A stretch of DNA of 64,000 nucleotides from Pleurocapsa sp. PCC 7319. GTDB lineage: Bacteria > Cyanobacteriota > Cyanobacteriia > Cyanobacteriales > Xenococcaceae. The number at the start of each line of letters is the position of its first letter. Position 1 is the first letter of the stretch. Location of the stretch: NCBI RefSeq assembly GCF_000332195.1, contig NZ_KB235922.1:1609902-1673901 (forward strand), in the 5' to 3' direction. The position numbers and the translations under genes are program-made. The notes below the pieces were generated by a model. It saw only the letters and a program-made list of their open reading frames with translations, did no database searches and was not told the DNA's origin. This document shows, in pieces, positions 45,358 to 55,299 of the stretch.

Positions 45358-46626
45358 ATGACCATAACCGCACCGCCAAAAACTAAAAAGCTTTTAATTA
45401 TTGTTCATAATCATCCTCATTTTTTTCCTGGAGGGGCAGAAATCTTTGCTTACGATCTTTTTAAAGCAATTCGCGCTCATACTGAATACAAACCTTTTTT
45501 CTTAGCAGCAGCAGGACCCGATAGTAGAGAGGTGCATACAGGAACACCGTTTCAAATGCTGGTCGACTCAGAGGATGAAGCTTTATTTTGGGGTGGTGCG
45601 TTTGACTATTTCTACCAATCCCAGCAGATACTTAGTTTTATGTATCTCGATTTTAAAAATTTTCTGCAACAGTTACAGCCTGATGTAATTCATTTTCATC
45701 ACACAATTCGGTTAGGTGTCGAAGCAATCCAAATCGCCAGACAAATTTTACCTGATGTCAAAATTGTGTTGACAATTCACGAATTTATCTTAATTTGCAA
45801 TCGAGATGGGCAAATGGTACGAAAAGATAACGAGGAACTATGTGAATCTGCCTCCCCAAATCGCTGTTATGGTTGCTTTCCAGAATATTCACCGCAACAA
45901 TTTAGGATGCGAGAAGAGTTTCTCAAAGCTCACCTAGATTTAGTAGATCGATTTATCTCCCCTAGTAATTTTCTAGCTCAACGTTTTCTCGATTGGGGAT
46001 TGCCCGCCAATAAAATGACGGTGCTAGAGAATGGTCGTCAGATTTATGACCCCGCTCCCCATCGACAGTTAGAACCAGAGGAAAAACGCAATCATTTTGG
46101 TTTTTTTGGTCAAATAAATCCCTATAAAGGAGTGTTGTTAATTTTACAGGCAGTAGAATATCTAGTAAAAAATGGATTTAAAGATTTTCATGTAGATTTA
46201 TTTGGCAATATCGCTACAGGTTTTCCTGAATTTCAGGCAGAATTTAGCGAATTTTTAGATAAATATAAGGATCTAGTTACTCATCATGGTAAGTATCAAC
46301 AATCAGAAATTCCTGAATTAATTCAGTTGGTAGATTGGGTAATTGTGCCATCAGTTTGGTGGGAAAATTCACCCTTAGTAATTCAAGAAGTTTTTATGCA
46401 TAAACGTCCTATTATCTGTAGCAATATTGGCGGGATGGCAGAAAAGGTAGAGAACAATGTAACTGGCTTACATTTTAGAGTCAGAAATGCCGATAGTTTG
46501 GCACAAGTAATCAAAAAATCTTGTTCAAATGCGAATTTATGGCAAAAGTTAGTCAATAGCATTACTCCACGTTTATCAATAGAAAATAGTGCCAAACAAC
46601 ATGCAAATTTGTACTCAGATTTTTGA
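45358..46626 (+). CDS. GT4-family glycosyltransferase
   Basis: A 422-residue enzyme with two Rossmann folds. The N-terminal half has LLIIVHNHPHFFPGGAEIFA and DVIHFHHTIRLGVEA, the usual acceptor-side loop of GT4 enzymes, and a Cys-rich segment (RCYGCFPEYSP) found in related cyanobacterial proteins. The C-terminal half has GFFGQINPYKGVLLILQAVE and the donor-binding PSVWWENSPLVIQEVFMHKR, with the Glu expected to contact the nucleotide sugar. It probably adds one sugar from a nucleotide donor to the glycan made by this locus. It starts 25 bases after the preceding gene on the same strand. Confidence 0.92.
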   Translation: MTITAPPKTKKLLIIVHNHPHFFPGGAEIFAYDLFKAIRAHTEYKPFFLAAAGPDSREVHTGTPFQMLVDSEDEALFWGGAFDYFYQSQQILSFMYLDFKNFLQQLQPDVIHFHHTIRLGVEAIQIARQILPDVKIVLTIHEFILICNRDGQMVRKDNEELCESASPNRCYGCFPEYSPQQFRMREEFLKAHLDLVDRFISPSNFLAQRFLDWGLPANKMTVLENGRQIYDPAPHRQLEPEEKRNHFGFFGQINPYKGVLLILQAVEYLVKNGFKDFHVDLFGNIATGFPEFQAEFSEFLDKYKDLVTHHGKYQQSEIPELIQLVDWVIVPSVWWENSPLVIQEVFMHKRPIICSNIGGMAEKVENNVTGLHFRVRNADSLAQVIKKSCSNANLWQKLVNSITPRLSIENSAKQHANLYSDF

Positions 46627-46674
46627 GTTATTGTTTCAAGCTATATCGAAATAAATTTGATTTTTATTAGCATA

Positions 46675-47484
46675 ATGAATATTGAAAAAAATCAAGAAGA
46701 AATATCACAGCATAGACCTATATTTATCATTGGCTCAGGAAGATCAGGCACAAGCATTTTAACAGGTGCAATGCGTTCTGGAGGACAAATTGAAGGATAT
46801 TTAGAAGGTCATTTTTTACCATTAATTCTGCTTTTCATGCAAGATATAGAACGCTATTATTTTTCAAAACGTAGCTTACTTGATGATAAAAGACATATGA
46901 TTGCGGATATCAGTCAAGATTATGTGGAAAAACAAATAGCTGAGTTTTTTCGTAAAACCAGTGAATCTTTAGCCACTGATAAAGTTTGGTTGGATAAATC
47001 TCCAGATTCTGCCATGATTAAAGCAGTTCCATACATTGTAAAGATCTGGTCACAATCACGCTTTATCTTTGCTAAAAGACGAGGTATAGAAAATATAATT
47101 TCTCGCCTTAAAAAGTTTCCCCATGTCCCTTTTGAAAAACATTGTCTTATGTGGAAAGATTGCATGGAATCTTGGTTGATGATTAAAGATAAAATGCAAT
47201 ATTGTTCGATTGAAATAGAACAAAGAGAAATTGCTTTAAATCCACAAAAAACAGCGCAAACAATTGGTACTTTTTTAGACTTAGATCAAGCAAAAGTCGA
47301 AAAAATAGCACACATATTTACTACTCAAAGACCTCAAAATACGGGAGGAAAAGAGGAATTAAAAGCAATCACAATTACTGAAACTGGCTGGACCAATGAA
47401 CAAATTAATATATTCAGAAAACATTGCGGTTTGATAAACAATAAATTTGGTTATTGCGAATCGTCATCTTATTATTTGCAATAA
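46675..47484 (+). CDS. Sulfotransferase family protein
   Basis: About 269 residues from the ATG at 46675 (a TTG at 46657 is in frame). The PAPS-binding P-loop-like motif is FIIGSGRSGTSILTGAMRS near the N-terminus. A second motif region, WSQSRFIFAKRRGIENIISR, fits the 3'-phosphate-binding loop. The rest is helical with VWLDKSPDS as a conserved-type segment. It would transfer sulfate from PAPS to a hydroxyl of the glycan. It is one of two sulfotransferase-like genes in this locus, the other at 56405-57631. Spacing of 48 bases puts it in the plus-strand operon. Confidence 0.82.
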   Translation: MNIEKNQEEISQHRPIFIIGSGRSGTSILTGAMRSGGQIEGYLEGHFLPLILLFMQDIERYYFSKRSLLDDKRHMIADISQDYVEKQIAEFFRKTSESLATDKVWLDKSPDSAMIKAVPYIVKIWSQSRFIFAKRRGIENIISRLKKFPHVPFEKHCLMWKDCMESWLMIKDKMQYCSIEIEQREIALNPQKTAQTIGTFLDLDQAKVEKIAHIFTTQRPQNTGGKEELKAITITETGWTNEQINIFRKHCGLINNKFGYCESSSYYLQ

Positions 47485-47644
47485 AATTTGTAGCAGAAAC
47501 TGTGAAAATAACCAAAGATAATATATGCGAAGCAGTAGAAAATTACGATGAATTAGTTGAAATGATTGCTGGTAGTAAATATGAAAAATATTTATTTGAA
47601 TAATAACCTAAACACAATATTTTAAGCGACTTCAGTATTAAAGT

Positions 47645-49741
47645 ATGTATGCTTTGAATAAAGAAAAATCTTATGTTCTGAATAATAGTAAAAAAATGAA
47701 TTACAGGTCTGAAAAAATACAGATTTTTACTAATCAGTCTAATCTAAAAAAAATTCACTCTTCTACATCTAAGCTTATTAGATCTGCTCAAGATCAAAAT
47801 TTTTTTTTAACCCTATTGAATATTACTAGATCAATTGAAATTTATGAATTCAAATACGACCAAAAATCGCAGAAAGGTACTATTCTACTAGCAGACAATG
47901 AATCAAATAAAAATTTAGTTAAAATGCAATTAGCTCCTAATTTTTGTTTGGGGCTATTAGCTTTTTCTGAGGCAGGTAAAGCGGAATTAAATGAGCTGCT
48001 CTCATGGTGGTCTTCTCGTAGTAATAATAACTATGTTCCCAATTTTATAGAACTAGATCTACAGCAAGAACCAGCCAAGATACAGGCAGAATTTTGGCAA
48101 AAAATGTATGTGCAAAAAGAACAACAAATATATTCTCTAGCCCAAAGAATCTCCACCTTACAGAAACAGTATTTAGAACTGAGGACCTTGCACGAGAATA
48201 TGCAAAATGCTTTTGTAGCAGTTGAAGACTACTTAAGTCAGGCAAAACTACCACCATTACAATTAGCGTTTGAGAATCAGCCGACTCAAAAATTGGTCGA
48301 ACCCAGTACTATCTCTCAATCAAATTCTGTGAGGATCAAACAATTATTACCAGTAAGTTCTAGAGGTATAGCAGTAATTGAATTACTAATAGTCAGAAAA
48401 AATAAAAATGCTGTTGGTAACTTGATTGTACAGTTGAAAGCTTGTGAAGATGAAACCTGTTTTGCTCAGTGGCAGATTCCCTACGAACAATTGTCAGATG
48501 GCTGGTTAAGTTTAGATCTTCCTAGAATCGATATTGGTAGGAAAAGAGATGTAGAGCTAATCATCGATTGGAATACTCAGACTGGTTTCGCCCCCGCTTT
48601 AGTTTTAGGAGCAATTCAGCTAATTCCTGAACTTAGAGCCTATTGCAATGAACGCCCTTTAAAACACAGCTTGGCCTTTCGCATTTGGCAGGGTTTACCA
48701 GGAACCAGAAAAGTTACTAGTCCTCATCTCAAGCCCGTAAATCAAGACAGAGAAATTAAGTTAGGTTATCTAGGACAGGGGGTAATGGCAGGAGTTCAAG
48801 AAGTTACAAATCAGCCTGATGATAGTTTTGCTCATGTACAGGTAATCGATCGCGGGAGTAAAATTATGACCCATCCCCGCGTTAATGGAGATTCTACCAT
48901 TGCTATATTACCCTTTAGTTTTTCATCAAAGGCTAATTATCTAACTGCCACAGTCATTACAGAACACGAAGAAGCCGACACCATGGAATATGCTATGGCA
49001 GTAATTAGCAAAGACACAAAGCTAGAGAATGACTTACCAGCAGAGTCTACCCTCGCTTATTCAGGTTGGATACCAGTAGAATCCAATACTCAAAAACGAA
49101 TTTCTGTATTCTTAGACAGTCCACCGCCTGAAAATTGTCACATAGTTATAGCAGCAAAACTAGCTCCTGATAGTAAACCTGATTGTGCTTGGTGTCGCTG
49201 GCTTAATTTTCGTCTAGATTATCATTTACAAAATCCCGAAGAGAATGAGCAACTCAAGACAGAGACAATCAGAAATGCGTCTTTAGATTCATTACAAGAG
49301 CGTTTTCCAAGAGTACAAATACTCAACGCTAAGGGGAAAATTCAAGTTCATCCTTTTATGGGTATTGATACTGTTGCAGTTTTACCTAGAGCTGTTCCCC
49401 AAAATACAGTCAAAGTCAAAACGGTAGTATGTACTCCTAATGAAAAAGCATCTGCTATTGAATATGCTATGGCAATTATCGAACAGGATAATGATGACCT
49501 AGCTAGGCTGGCAGTAATCTCTGGCGAATCAGGGTTAGGTTTTTCGGGATGGCGTCGTGTAAAAGCCAATACTCCTCATCGCCTCAATCTGGAGCTAGCT
49601 TATCCGACAAAAAAAACTTGCCATTTAGTGTTAGCTACCCGTATACCAGAGGATGGTAGCCAGAATCATGCCTGGGCAAGATGGCTAGAAATCAATTATG
49701 TTTCAGCTGTCGCCAACCAAAGTCTAGAGCTAGTCGGCTGA
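47645..49741 (+). CDS. Unnamed protein with two copies of a beta domain shared within the glycan locus
   Basis: A 698-residue protein. The N-terminal third is helical with a coiled-coil-like stretch (about 140-200). Residues about 220-330 look like a beta-sandwich. Residues about 397-530 and 556-690 are two copies of a domain of about 130 residues with the pattern HP, then (I/V)A(I/V)LP, EYAMAVI or EYAMAII, SGW, and a final CAWCRWLNF or HAWARWLEI. The same domain is at the N-terminus of the WbsX-GT4 protein at 59446-62985. The family may correspond to DUF6212-type proteins, but I am not sure. No enzyme motif is seen; a glycan-binding or scaffold function is inferred from its neighbours. Confidence 0.75.
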   Translation: MYALNKEKSYVLNNSKKMNYRSEKIQIFTNQSNLKKIHSSTSKLIRSAQDQNFFLTLLNITRSIEIYEFKYDQKSQKGTILLADNESNKNLVKMQLAPNFCLGLLAFSEAGKAELNELLSWWSSRSNNNYVPNFIELDLQQEPAKIQAEFWQKMYVQKEQQIYSLAQRISTLQKQYLELRTLHENMQNAFVAVEDYLSQAKLPPLQLAFENQPTQKLVEPSTISQSNSVRIKQLLPVSSRGIAVIELLIVRKNKNAVGNLIVQLKACEDETCFAQWQIPYEQLSDGWLSLDLPRIDIGRKRDVELIIDWNTQTGFAPALVLGAIQLIPELRAYCNERPLKHSLAFRIWQGLPGTRKVTSPHLKPVNQDREIKLGYLGQGVMAGVQEVTNQPDDSFAHVQVIDRGSKIMTHPRVNGDSTIAILPFSFSSKANYLTATVITEHEEADTMEYAMAVISKDTKLENDLPAESTLAYSGWIPVESNTQKRISVFLDSPPPENCHIVIAAKLAPDSKPDCAWCRWLNFRLDYHLQNPEENEQLKTETIRNASLDSLQERFPRVQILNAKGKIQVHPFMGIDTVAVLPRAVPQNTVKVKTVVCTPNEKASAIEYAMAIIEQDNDDLARLAVISGESGLGFSGWRRVKANTPHRLNLELAYPTKKTCHLVLATRIPEDGSQNHAWARWLEINYVSAVANQSLELVG

Positions 49742-49746
49742 TAGAA

Positions 49747-49774
49747 AAGGCAATAAAATTTCTGCTTTTGCCTT
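49747..49774 (+). other. Hairpin after the 47645-49741 gene
   Basis: AAGGCAA (49747-49753) pairs perfectly with TTGCCTT (49768-49774) around a 14-base loop. No T-run follows, so it is not a good intrinsic terminator; it could stabilise or process the transcript between two operon genes. Confidence 0.3.
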
Positions 49775-49826
49775 GATACTTCATCCTAATTAAGACTTTT
49801 ACCAGACACCAATAATAGTAGAATAT

Positions 49827-52457
49827 ATGCTGGCTACTACAGAAAGTCATCCCAATAAAATAGCCTCTGCACCGAGAATAGCTATAGTTATTCCTGTTTT
49901 TAAACATAGTGTTTTGGTAGCTGAGGCAATTACCTGTGCTTTGGAACAAGACACAGAGTTTCCCCAGGTAATCATCGTTGTTAATGATGGCTGTCAATTC
50001 TCCGAAACTGATCGGGTAAGTCGTGATTTTGCTCTAGCTCATCCAGAGCGAGTTTTCTATCTTTATCGCTCCAACGGTGGTTTAAGTGCAGCTAGGAACA
50101 CTGGTATTGATTTTGCTCTCACTACTTGGAACTCTGTAGAGGCTATTTATTTGCTAGATGCGGATAATCGGATTTCACCGCACACCATTGAACGTTCGTT
50201 TAAAATTTTACTTTCCGAGCCAGAAATAGGTTGGGTTTATCCCACTATTGATATGTTTGGTCAGGAAGAAGGAGGAGATTTTGACTATCGAGGGGCATAT
50301 TCCATACTGCGTCATCTAAGATTTAATATCTGTGAAGCTGGAAGTATGATTCGTCGGCAAGTATTCGACCGGGGGTGTCGATATGATGAATCAATGAAAC
50401 TCGGTTTTGAAGATTGGGATTTTTGGTGGCAGGCCATTGCAGTAGGATATCAAGGCAAACATCTTCCAGAATCAGGATTTCAATATCGCAAGCGTTTTGC
50501 CAGTATGTTGAGTAGTGCCGAACGAGATGAAGTAGAAATCAAAAACTACATGAGGCGCAAACATCGTGAGTTATTGACTCACAGTAATGTTTTGAATTGG
50601 GAGCATCAGGCAGCACCTCGTTATGCCATTGTTTTATCTGATACCCAGCAGGTTATTTTGACTTCCGATCCCACACAACAGGAGCGTTCAATTAGTAGAG
50701 ACGAATTTATTGATTATTATCATCGAGGACGGAGTATGCCTGTGCGCTACCATCGTTCTTACTTTTTAGTTTTTACTAACAGCACGGTTCTGAGTTTTCT
50801 ACTACAGCAGAAATTAATTCATGGTCTATTTTGGCGTTTAGAACAGACTCAAGGCACGGCAGATTTTTCTGTTCTGAATATTGAACCCAGTTCAAACAAA
50901 GCCCTGGTCATAGAGAAACTAAATACAGTTTCTAATCTGGACATGGGAGAAAGCGAACATCTAATTATGACTTCCATTGGAGTAATGGATAGATGTCTAT
51001 CAGAAAAGCAACTAGATTGGCTTTATAGTTTAATTTGCTCTGAGCCACTACCTAAAATGGTTCAGCTTCTATTAAAAATTCCCATCTCCCCCTGGGCTAA
51101 AATGCTTCTGACTGGATGTGCTGATGATTTAATCTCCACTTTCAAAGCTTTGCGTGGCAGTATGTCTTCAGACAAGTCTCTTTGGGATTGGCATAGTAGT
51201 TATTTACCGCACCAATCTTTGATGTTTGAAGATGCTCGTATGGTGTTAGATTGCGCCCCAGTCTATCCTAAACTAGCTGAAGCTAAAAAGCCCTTACAGA
51301 TTGGTTTTGTGCTCTCGATCTTAGAATTTGGTGGAGTAGAAAAAGTTGCTTTAAATCTAGCTACTGTTTTTCATCAGGCAGGATGGGAAGTGCATTTGTT
51401 TGTTTTTGGCTCTCGAATGCAACAGTTACCCGAATGGGCACAGGTTTTTACTACCATTAATTTTTATCATGAACCAGGTATGTCTCCTTGGCAGGGGGAA
51501 AAGTACATGGGAACCAAAGGAGATGCTTGGTCATCTCAAGAAGAGCAAATGACAGCCAAAGGCCTCTTATCTTGGTTGGATGTGGCAATTAATTTTCATA
51601 ACGCGACCGTCAATACTATTATGGGGCAACTGCGACGCTCGGGAGTTAAAACCATAATGTCTTTGCACGTACACGATCTTAGTCCTTGGCAGCGTCCCGC
51701 AGGACATACATATCTTACTTTGGGTTATGAACACGCTTACGATCTCATTGTTCCATGTTCCCAAAACATGGCTGATTGGTGTCATGCCATGGGTATACCT
51801 GAGGACAAAATAGTGATTGTTCCCAATGCTGAAGGCTATCCTCTGGATTCAAATACTGCAAAACAATTTATTATGGCTCGGAGAGTTCGAAGGAATTCTC
51901 ATAATAAATTGAGAGTTTTGTTTATAGGTCGTTTTGATCGTCAAAAGGGATTAGACCGCTTAGTTAGTGTTGTGAAGCGATCGCGTCAGCTTCAGTTACC
52001 CATTGAGTGGAAGTTAGTCGGCAAAAATATTCTGGAGACTGCACAAGATGCTGAGGGTTTGATGTCTCTTGCAGATTTGATTGAGCCTCCCGCATTGACT
52101 ACAGCAGAACTTAATCAACTGTATGGCTGGACAGATGTTTTGTTTTTACCCTCTTATTGGGAAGGTTTGCCATTGACTATTTTAGAAGCCATGCGTCTAG
52201 GGGTAGTAGTTTGCGCTTCAGATGTAGGAGCAGTTACCGAAGTTCTCGAACATGAGCAAACAGGTTTAGTAATACCCAATATTGAGCATGAAATGTATGT
52301 GCAAAAGGCGATCGCACTACTGCAAAGATTATTAACTCATCCAGCAGAATTAGAACGTATAAGTCAAGCAGCTATCTCTAGAGCAGCAGAACATTCATGG
52401 AATCGTGCCTGTGTTGACCTGATTGCCAAACTAGAAAATCTAATTTCTGAAATATAA
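49827..52457 (+). CDS. Bifunctional glycosyltransferase, GT2 plus GT4
   Basis: An 876-residue protein. The N-terminal GT2 domain (about 15-250) has IAIVIPVFKHSVLVAEAI, IIVVNDGCQ, RSNGGLSAARNTGIDFA, the DxD-like LLDADNRISP and FEDWDFWWQA as catalytic-base region. A linker of about 240 residues is mostly unassigned. The C-terminal GT4 domain (about 490-876) has FVLSILEFGGVEKVALNLAT, VLFIGRFDRQKGLDRLVSVV and FLPSYWEGLPLTILEAMRLG. The protein could add two successive sugars. It is followed by the TPR-RgpF gene after 9 bases, so they are translationally close. No signal or membrane segment; it acts in the cytoplasm at the membrane face. Confidence 0.92.
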   Translation: MLATTESHPNKIASAPRIAIVIPVFKHSVLVAEAITCALEQDTEFPQVIIVVNDGCQFSETDRVSRDFALAHPERVFYLYRSNGGLSAARNTGIDFALTTWNSVEAIYLLDADNRISPHTIERSFKILLSEPEIGWVYPTIDMFGQEEGGDFDYRGAYSILRHLRFNICEAGSMIRRQVFDRGCRYDESMKLGFEDWDFWWQAIAVGYQGKHLPESGFQYRKRFASMLSSAERDEVEIKNYMRRKHRELLTHSNVLNWEHQAAPRYAIVLSDTQQVILTSDPTQQERSISRDEFIDYYHRGRSMPVRYHRSYFLVFTNSTVLSFLLQQKLIHGLFWRLEQTQGTADFSVLNIEPSSNKALVIEKLNTVSNLDMGESEHLIMTSIGVMDRCLSEKQLDWLYSLICSEPLPKMVQLLLKIPISPWAKMLLTGCADDLISTFKALRGSMSSDKSLWDWHSSYLPHQSLMFEDARMVLDCAPVYPKLAEAKKPLQIGFVLSILEFGGVEKVALNLATVFHQAGWEVHLFVFGSRMQQLPEWAQVFTTINFYHEPGMSPWQGEKYMGTKGDAWSSQEEQMTAKGLLSWLDVAINFHNATVNTIMGQLRRSGVKTIMSLHVHDLSPWQRPAGHTYLTLGYEHAYDLIVPCSQNMADWCHAMGIPEDKIVIVPNAEGYPLDSNTAKQFIMARRVRRNSHNKLRVLFIGRFDRQKGLDRLVSVVKRSRQLQLPIEWKLVGKNILETAQDAEGLMSLADLIEPPALTTAELNQLYGWTDVLFLPSYWEGLPLTILEAMRLGVVVCASDVGAVTEVLEHEQTGLVIPNIEHEMYVQKAIALLQRLLTHPAELERISQAAISRAAEHSWNRACVDLIAKLENLISEI

Positions 52458-52466
52458 ACCTACAAT

Positions 52467-54158
52467 ATGAACACAACAAATACTAGCAACAGCAGTCAAG
52501 AATTTATTGCTCGGGGTCATAAATTAAAAGAGGCAGGTAATTTAGACGAAGCGATCGCTACGTATCAAAAGGCTATTAAATTAAACTCTAATTCCTGGGA
52601 AGCTTATCATTTTCTGGGAGAGACTCTAGTTCAGAAAAATGAATTGACTACCGCAACGAAATTTTATCGTCTGGCTATAGCGATCAATCCTAGTAATTGT
52701 TGGTCATACCATTGCCTGGGACAAGCTTTATTTTGGCAGGGGAATGTAGATGAAGCGATTCCCTATGGATTGCGCTCGATAGAGCTGGAACCCGAGCGAG
52801 CAGAGTTTTTGGCTCAACTAGGACTATATTTCGAAAACAAGGGAGAGTTTGCACAAGCGATCGCCTATTTTCAGCAAGCCCTGAAGCTGAAGCCCTCACT
52901 TCCAACATCTACCTACTTTAGCCTGATTAAATTGCTGTGGTCCCAAGATCAAATCAACGACGTAATGACCTACTGCCAAGATGGGATTCAGGTTCATCCT
53001 CAATGTGCCGAATTACATTTTGAACATGGCAAAATTTTAGCAAGCCAAAATCTCTGGCAAGATGCAGCAATTAGCTACAGCAAAGCAGTTGAAGTTAAGC
53101 CCCATTATTGGGAAGCACATGAAGCTTTAGGAAATGTCTTTTTGGAATTAAATCAGTTAGATCGAGCTGCTCAAGCTCAAAAACGTGCTGAAGCAGAGTT
53201 TTACCAGACTCAAGAATTTAGCCCTAGCGATCTCCCCCCTGATTTCGACTGGGAGATATATTTAGCCTTTAATTCTGAGTTAAATATCTCTTCAAAATTA
53301 CAGGCGATCGCTCATTTCATGCTTTATGGGTCAAAGGAAAATAAACTATACGCCCTCAAAGATCTTCACGATCCTAATAAAAGACCGGATATTGCTCCCC
53401 AGTCAGTGATTCAACCGTCAAAAAGAACCATAACTGATGTTCTTCCTCAACCAACTAAATTAGCAGTACTCGTACATATATACTATTTTGAGCTTTGGTC
53501 AGAAATATGTAGCTATCTGAAAAATATTCCTTCAGAATTTGATTTATTCATCAATATCGTTGCCACCATTTGGCAATCCCAAATGCACGAACAAATTCGC
53601 CAAGATTTTCCTCAAGCCAAGATTTTAATCAGTCCCAATCGAGGCAAAGACGTTGGTGGACATCTATCTTTAATGGCTCATCTGGATTTTAGTCAGTACA
53701 ATCTCATGTGTTTACTGCATACTAAAAGAAGCCCCCACATTGATGAAAGAATTTCTGATATCTGGCGCAGGGATTTGTATGATGCTCTTTTGGGCACTAG
53801 AGAAAAGGCTGCTCAAAACATAGCAATTATGAATCAATATCCCTATATTGGTTTTATCGGTTCGCGGTATTGGCGATGTACAATGATGGGCAATAATTGG
53901 GAAAACTATAACCGCTTGATAACTGAATTCAAAATCAAGCCAGAAGCCCAAAACTGTGAATATCTTTCTGGCACAATGATGTTTGTACGACCGCAAATTA
54001 TGGAAATTCTATACAACCATTTTCACGATGTAGAACTGGAAAATGGAGATGAAAAAGACTTGAGTTTTCATATTGATGGACAAATTGCCCATGCGATCGA
54101 ACGCTTAATTGGTAATTTAGTTCGCGATCAAGGACTAGATTTTTTCTGGCAGGAATAA
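52467..54158 (+). CDS. TPR protein with RgpF-like (rhamnan synthesis F) domain
   Basis: A 563-residue protein. About 1-245 is TPR (LKEAGNLDEAIATYQKAIKL and similar units). A short segment (about 250-300) with DFDWEIYLAFNSELN is a motif often seen linking to glycan enzymes. The C-terminal domain (about 330-560) matches RgpF: KLAVLVHIYYFELWSEICSY, SPNRGKDVGGHLSLMAHLD, LLHTKRSPHID and the GTMMFVRPQIMEILYN segment. RgpF-type proteins act in synthesis of rhamnose-containing or similar polysaccharides. It is the last gene of the plus-strand block and converges with a coiled-coil gene 265 bases away. A small hairpin GGCAGA-TTTA-TCTGCC (54291-54306) lies in between, without a T-run. Confidence 0.88.
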   Translation: MNTTNTSNSSQEFIARGHKLKEAGNLDEAIATYQKAIKLNSNSWEAYHFLGETLVQKNELTTATKFYRLAIAINPSNCWSYHCLGQALFWQGNVDEAIPYGLRSIELEPERAEFLAQLGLYFENKGEFAQAIAYFQQALKLKPSLPTSTYFSLIKLLWSQDQINDVMTYCQDGIQVHPQCAELHFEHGKILASQNLWQDAAISYSKAVEVKPHYWEAHEALGNVFLELNQLDRAAQAQKRAEAEFYQTQEFSPSDLPPDFDWEIYLAFNSELNISSKLQAIAHFMLYGSKENKLYALKDLHDPNKRPDIAPQSVIQPSKRTITDVLPQPTKLAVLVHIYYFELWSEICSYLKNIPSEFDLFINIVATIWQSQMHEQIRQDFPQAKILISPNRGKDVGGHLSLMAHLDFSQYNLMCLLHTKRSPHIDERISDIWRRDLYDALLGTREKAAQNIAIMNQYPYIGFIGSRYWRCTMMGNNWENYNRLITEFKIKPEAQNCEYLSGTMMFVRPQIMEILYNHFHDVELENGDEKDLSFHIDGQIAHAIERLIGNLVRDQGLDFFWQE

Positions 54159-54423
54159 ACTCATGAAAATGCATTTTAAATTCCGCAGTTTTTCTATTTT
54201 TTATTAGCGATCGCATTTGTTAGATTTGTTGATACATTGCTTCAAAACTCCCTGTTCAATATTCAATAGTCGCTCGCATCTTTAGTTACTGGCAGATTTA
54301 TCTGCCGAATTAGCTTATCTTCCATGAATGAGGGGAGCTTGCGCTTGTCCGTTTTTTACCTGTCAAAGCGATCGCTCGATAGAAGCTAGCTAAACTGAAT
54401 CCATACACCCTCTAAACCCTTGA

Positions 54424-54771
54424 TTATGGGTTCTCTTCACCAAAAAGACGATCCAAAATACGGCGATTTTCTACTTGCAAACCTCTAATTTCGCTTTGTA
54501 TTGTTTCGATATTGGTTTGCATGGTTCGTATTACGCTTATTGAATCAACAAACATCTCTGTGGCACGCCCCATTTGTTCGGTCAACCGATCTATTTTGGT
54601 GTCTTGGGCAGCAATTACTTCAGTATTCGCTTCAACTTTTTGACCGATTCGATTGATCGCTTCACTATTAGCATTAATGTTAGCTGTGTTGGTATGGCTA
54701 AGTTTGATTGCTGATTCTAAAATCTTTTCGATTTGCGTTAATCTTTGTTCTGGGTTGAGTTCTTGAGGCAT
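54424..54771 (-). CDS. Small coiled-coil protein
   Basis: A 115-residue protein that is helical throughout, with heptad-like spacing: IEKILESAIKLSH, NANSEAINRIGQKVEANTEV, AAQDTKIDRLTEQM and IQSEIRGLQVENRRILDRLF. Similar short coiled-coil proteins are common and unnamed in cyanobacteria. No signal peptide or membrane helix is present. It is the last gene in the minus-strand direction of the glycan locus but is separated from the methyltransferase gene by 528 bases, so it is probably a separate unit. Confidence 0.7.
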   Translation of the reverse strand: MPQELNPEQRLTQIEKILESAIKLSHTNTANINANSEAINRIGQKVEANTEVIAAQDTKIDRLTEQMGRATEMFVDSISVIRTMQTNIETIQSEIRGLQVENRRILDRLFGEENP

Positions 54772-55299
54772 ATTTAATTAGTATTTATATTTCTCAATTA
54801 TAGTATTGATCGTATATACGAACGCCCTACTGCAATTCCCAATTGATTCGCTTGCTTGTTTAGGAAATCAAGTTATTGTGCGATAAAGTTGGCTCATAGT
54901 TTGCCGATCGCTTTACTCATATGTTTTATAAAGAGAATGCGATCGCCTGACTAAATTGTAAAGCTACCATACGACTGCTGGATTAAAGGGTAAAAAATCT
55001 ATTGGGTATGAAATTAGGTATGCAAAACATTTGATCTTGAAAAGCGATCACTTGACTGAATAGTAAAGTTATTACCCGCTACAGAGCAAGGCATTAATCA
55101 TCCAAGCTAATGCTTTCAAATGACGTAAATCTTGATATTGAATATGTTGATGCAGCAGACTTAACCGTTGATTATAAACAGGGGTAACGATCAACATGGA
55201 CAAGAAAGCTCAAAAATATTTATTTTCAGCTTCTCATTAACCAGTCAGCTTTTTTGCTCATCAAGTGAAATTTGCCAGACTAATTTCGAAAATTATGAA
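54772..55299. other. 528-base interval with a transposase remnant and a diverged direct repeat
   Basis: Contains the transposase fragment at 55072-55197. Two stretches, GCGATCGCCTGACTAAAT (from about 54939) and GCGATCACTTGACTGAAT (from about 55043), begin similar segments of about 35 bases, a diverged direct repeat about 104 bases apart. No gene promoter could be called. Confidence 0.45.
55072..55197 (-). pseudogene. N-terminal remnant of a transposase
   Basis: An ATG at 55197 opens 41 codons reading MLIVTPVYNQRLSLLHQHIQ, then YQDLRHLKALAWMINALLCS and G, ending in TAA at 55072. From memory this resembles the first 40 residues of cyanobacterial DDE transposases that begin with a VYxQRLxLL and HxxYxDxRHLxxLAWMV pattern. 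The catalytic part is absent, so only a decayed 5' end remains. It lies where the two strands of the glycan locus converge, consistent with a past insertion there. Confidence 0.45.

Noticed and set aside
47502-47603. Short GTG-started frame of 33 codons (ending SKYEKYLFE) after the first sulfotransferase
   Set aside because: It could be a separated tail of a larger protein, but it is too short and without clear family match or ribosome-binding site.
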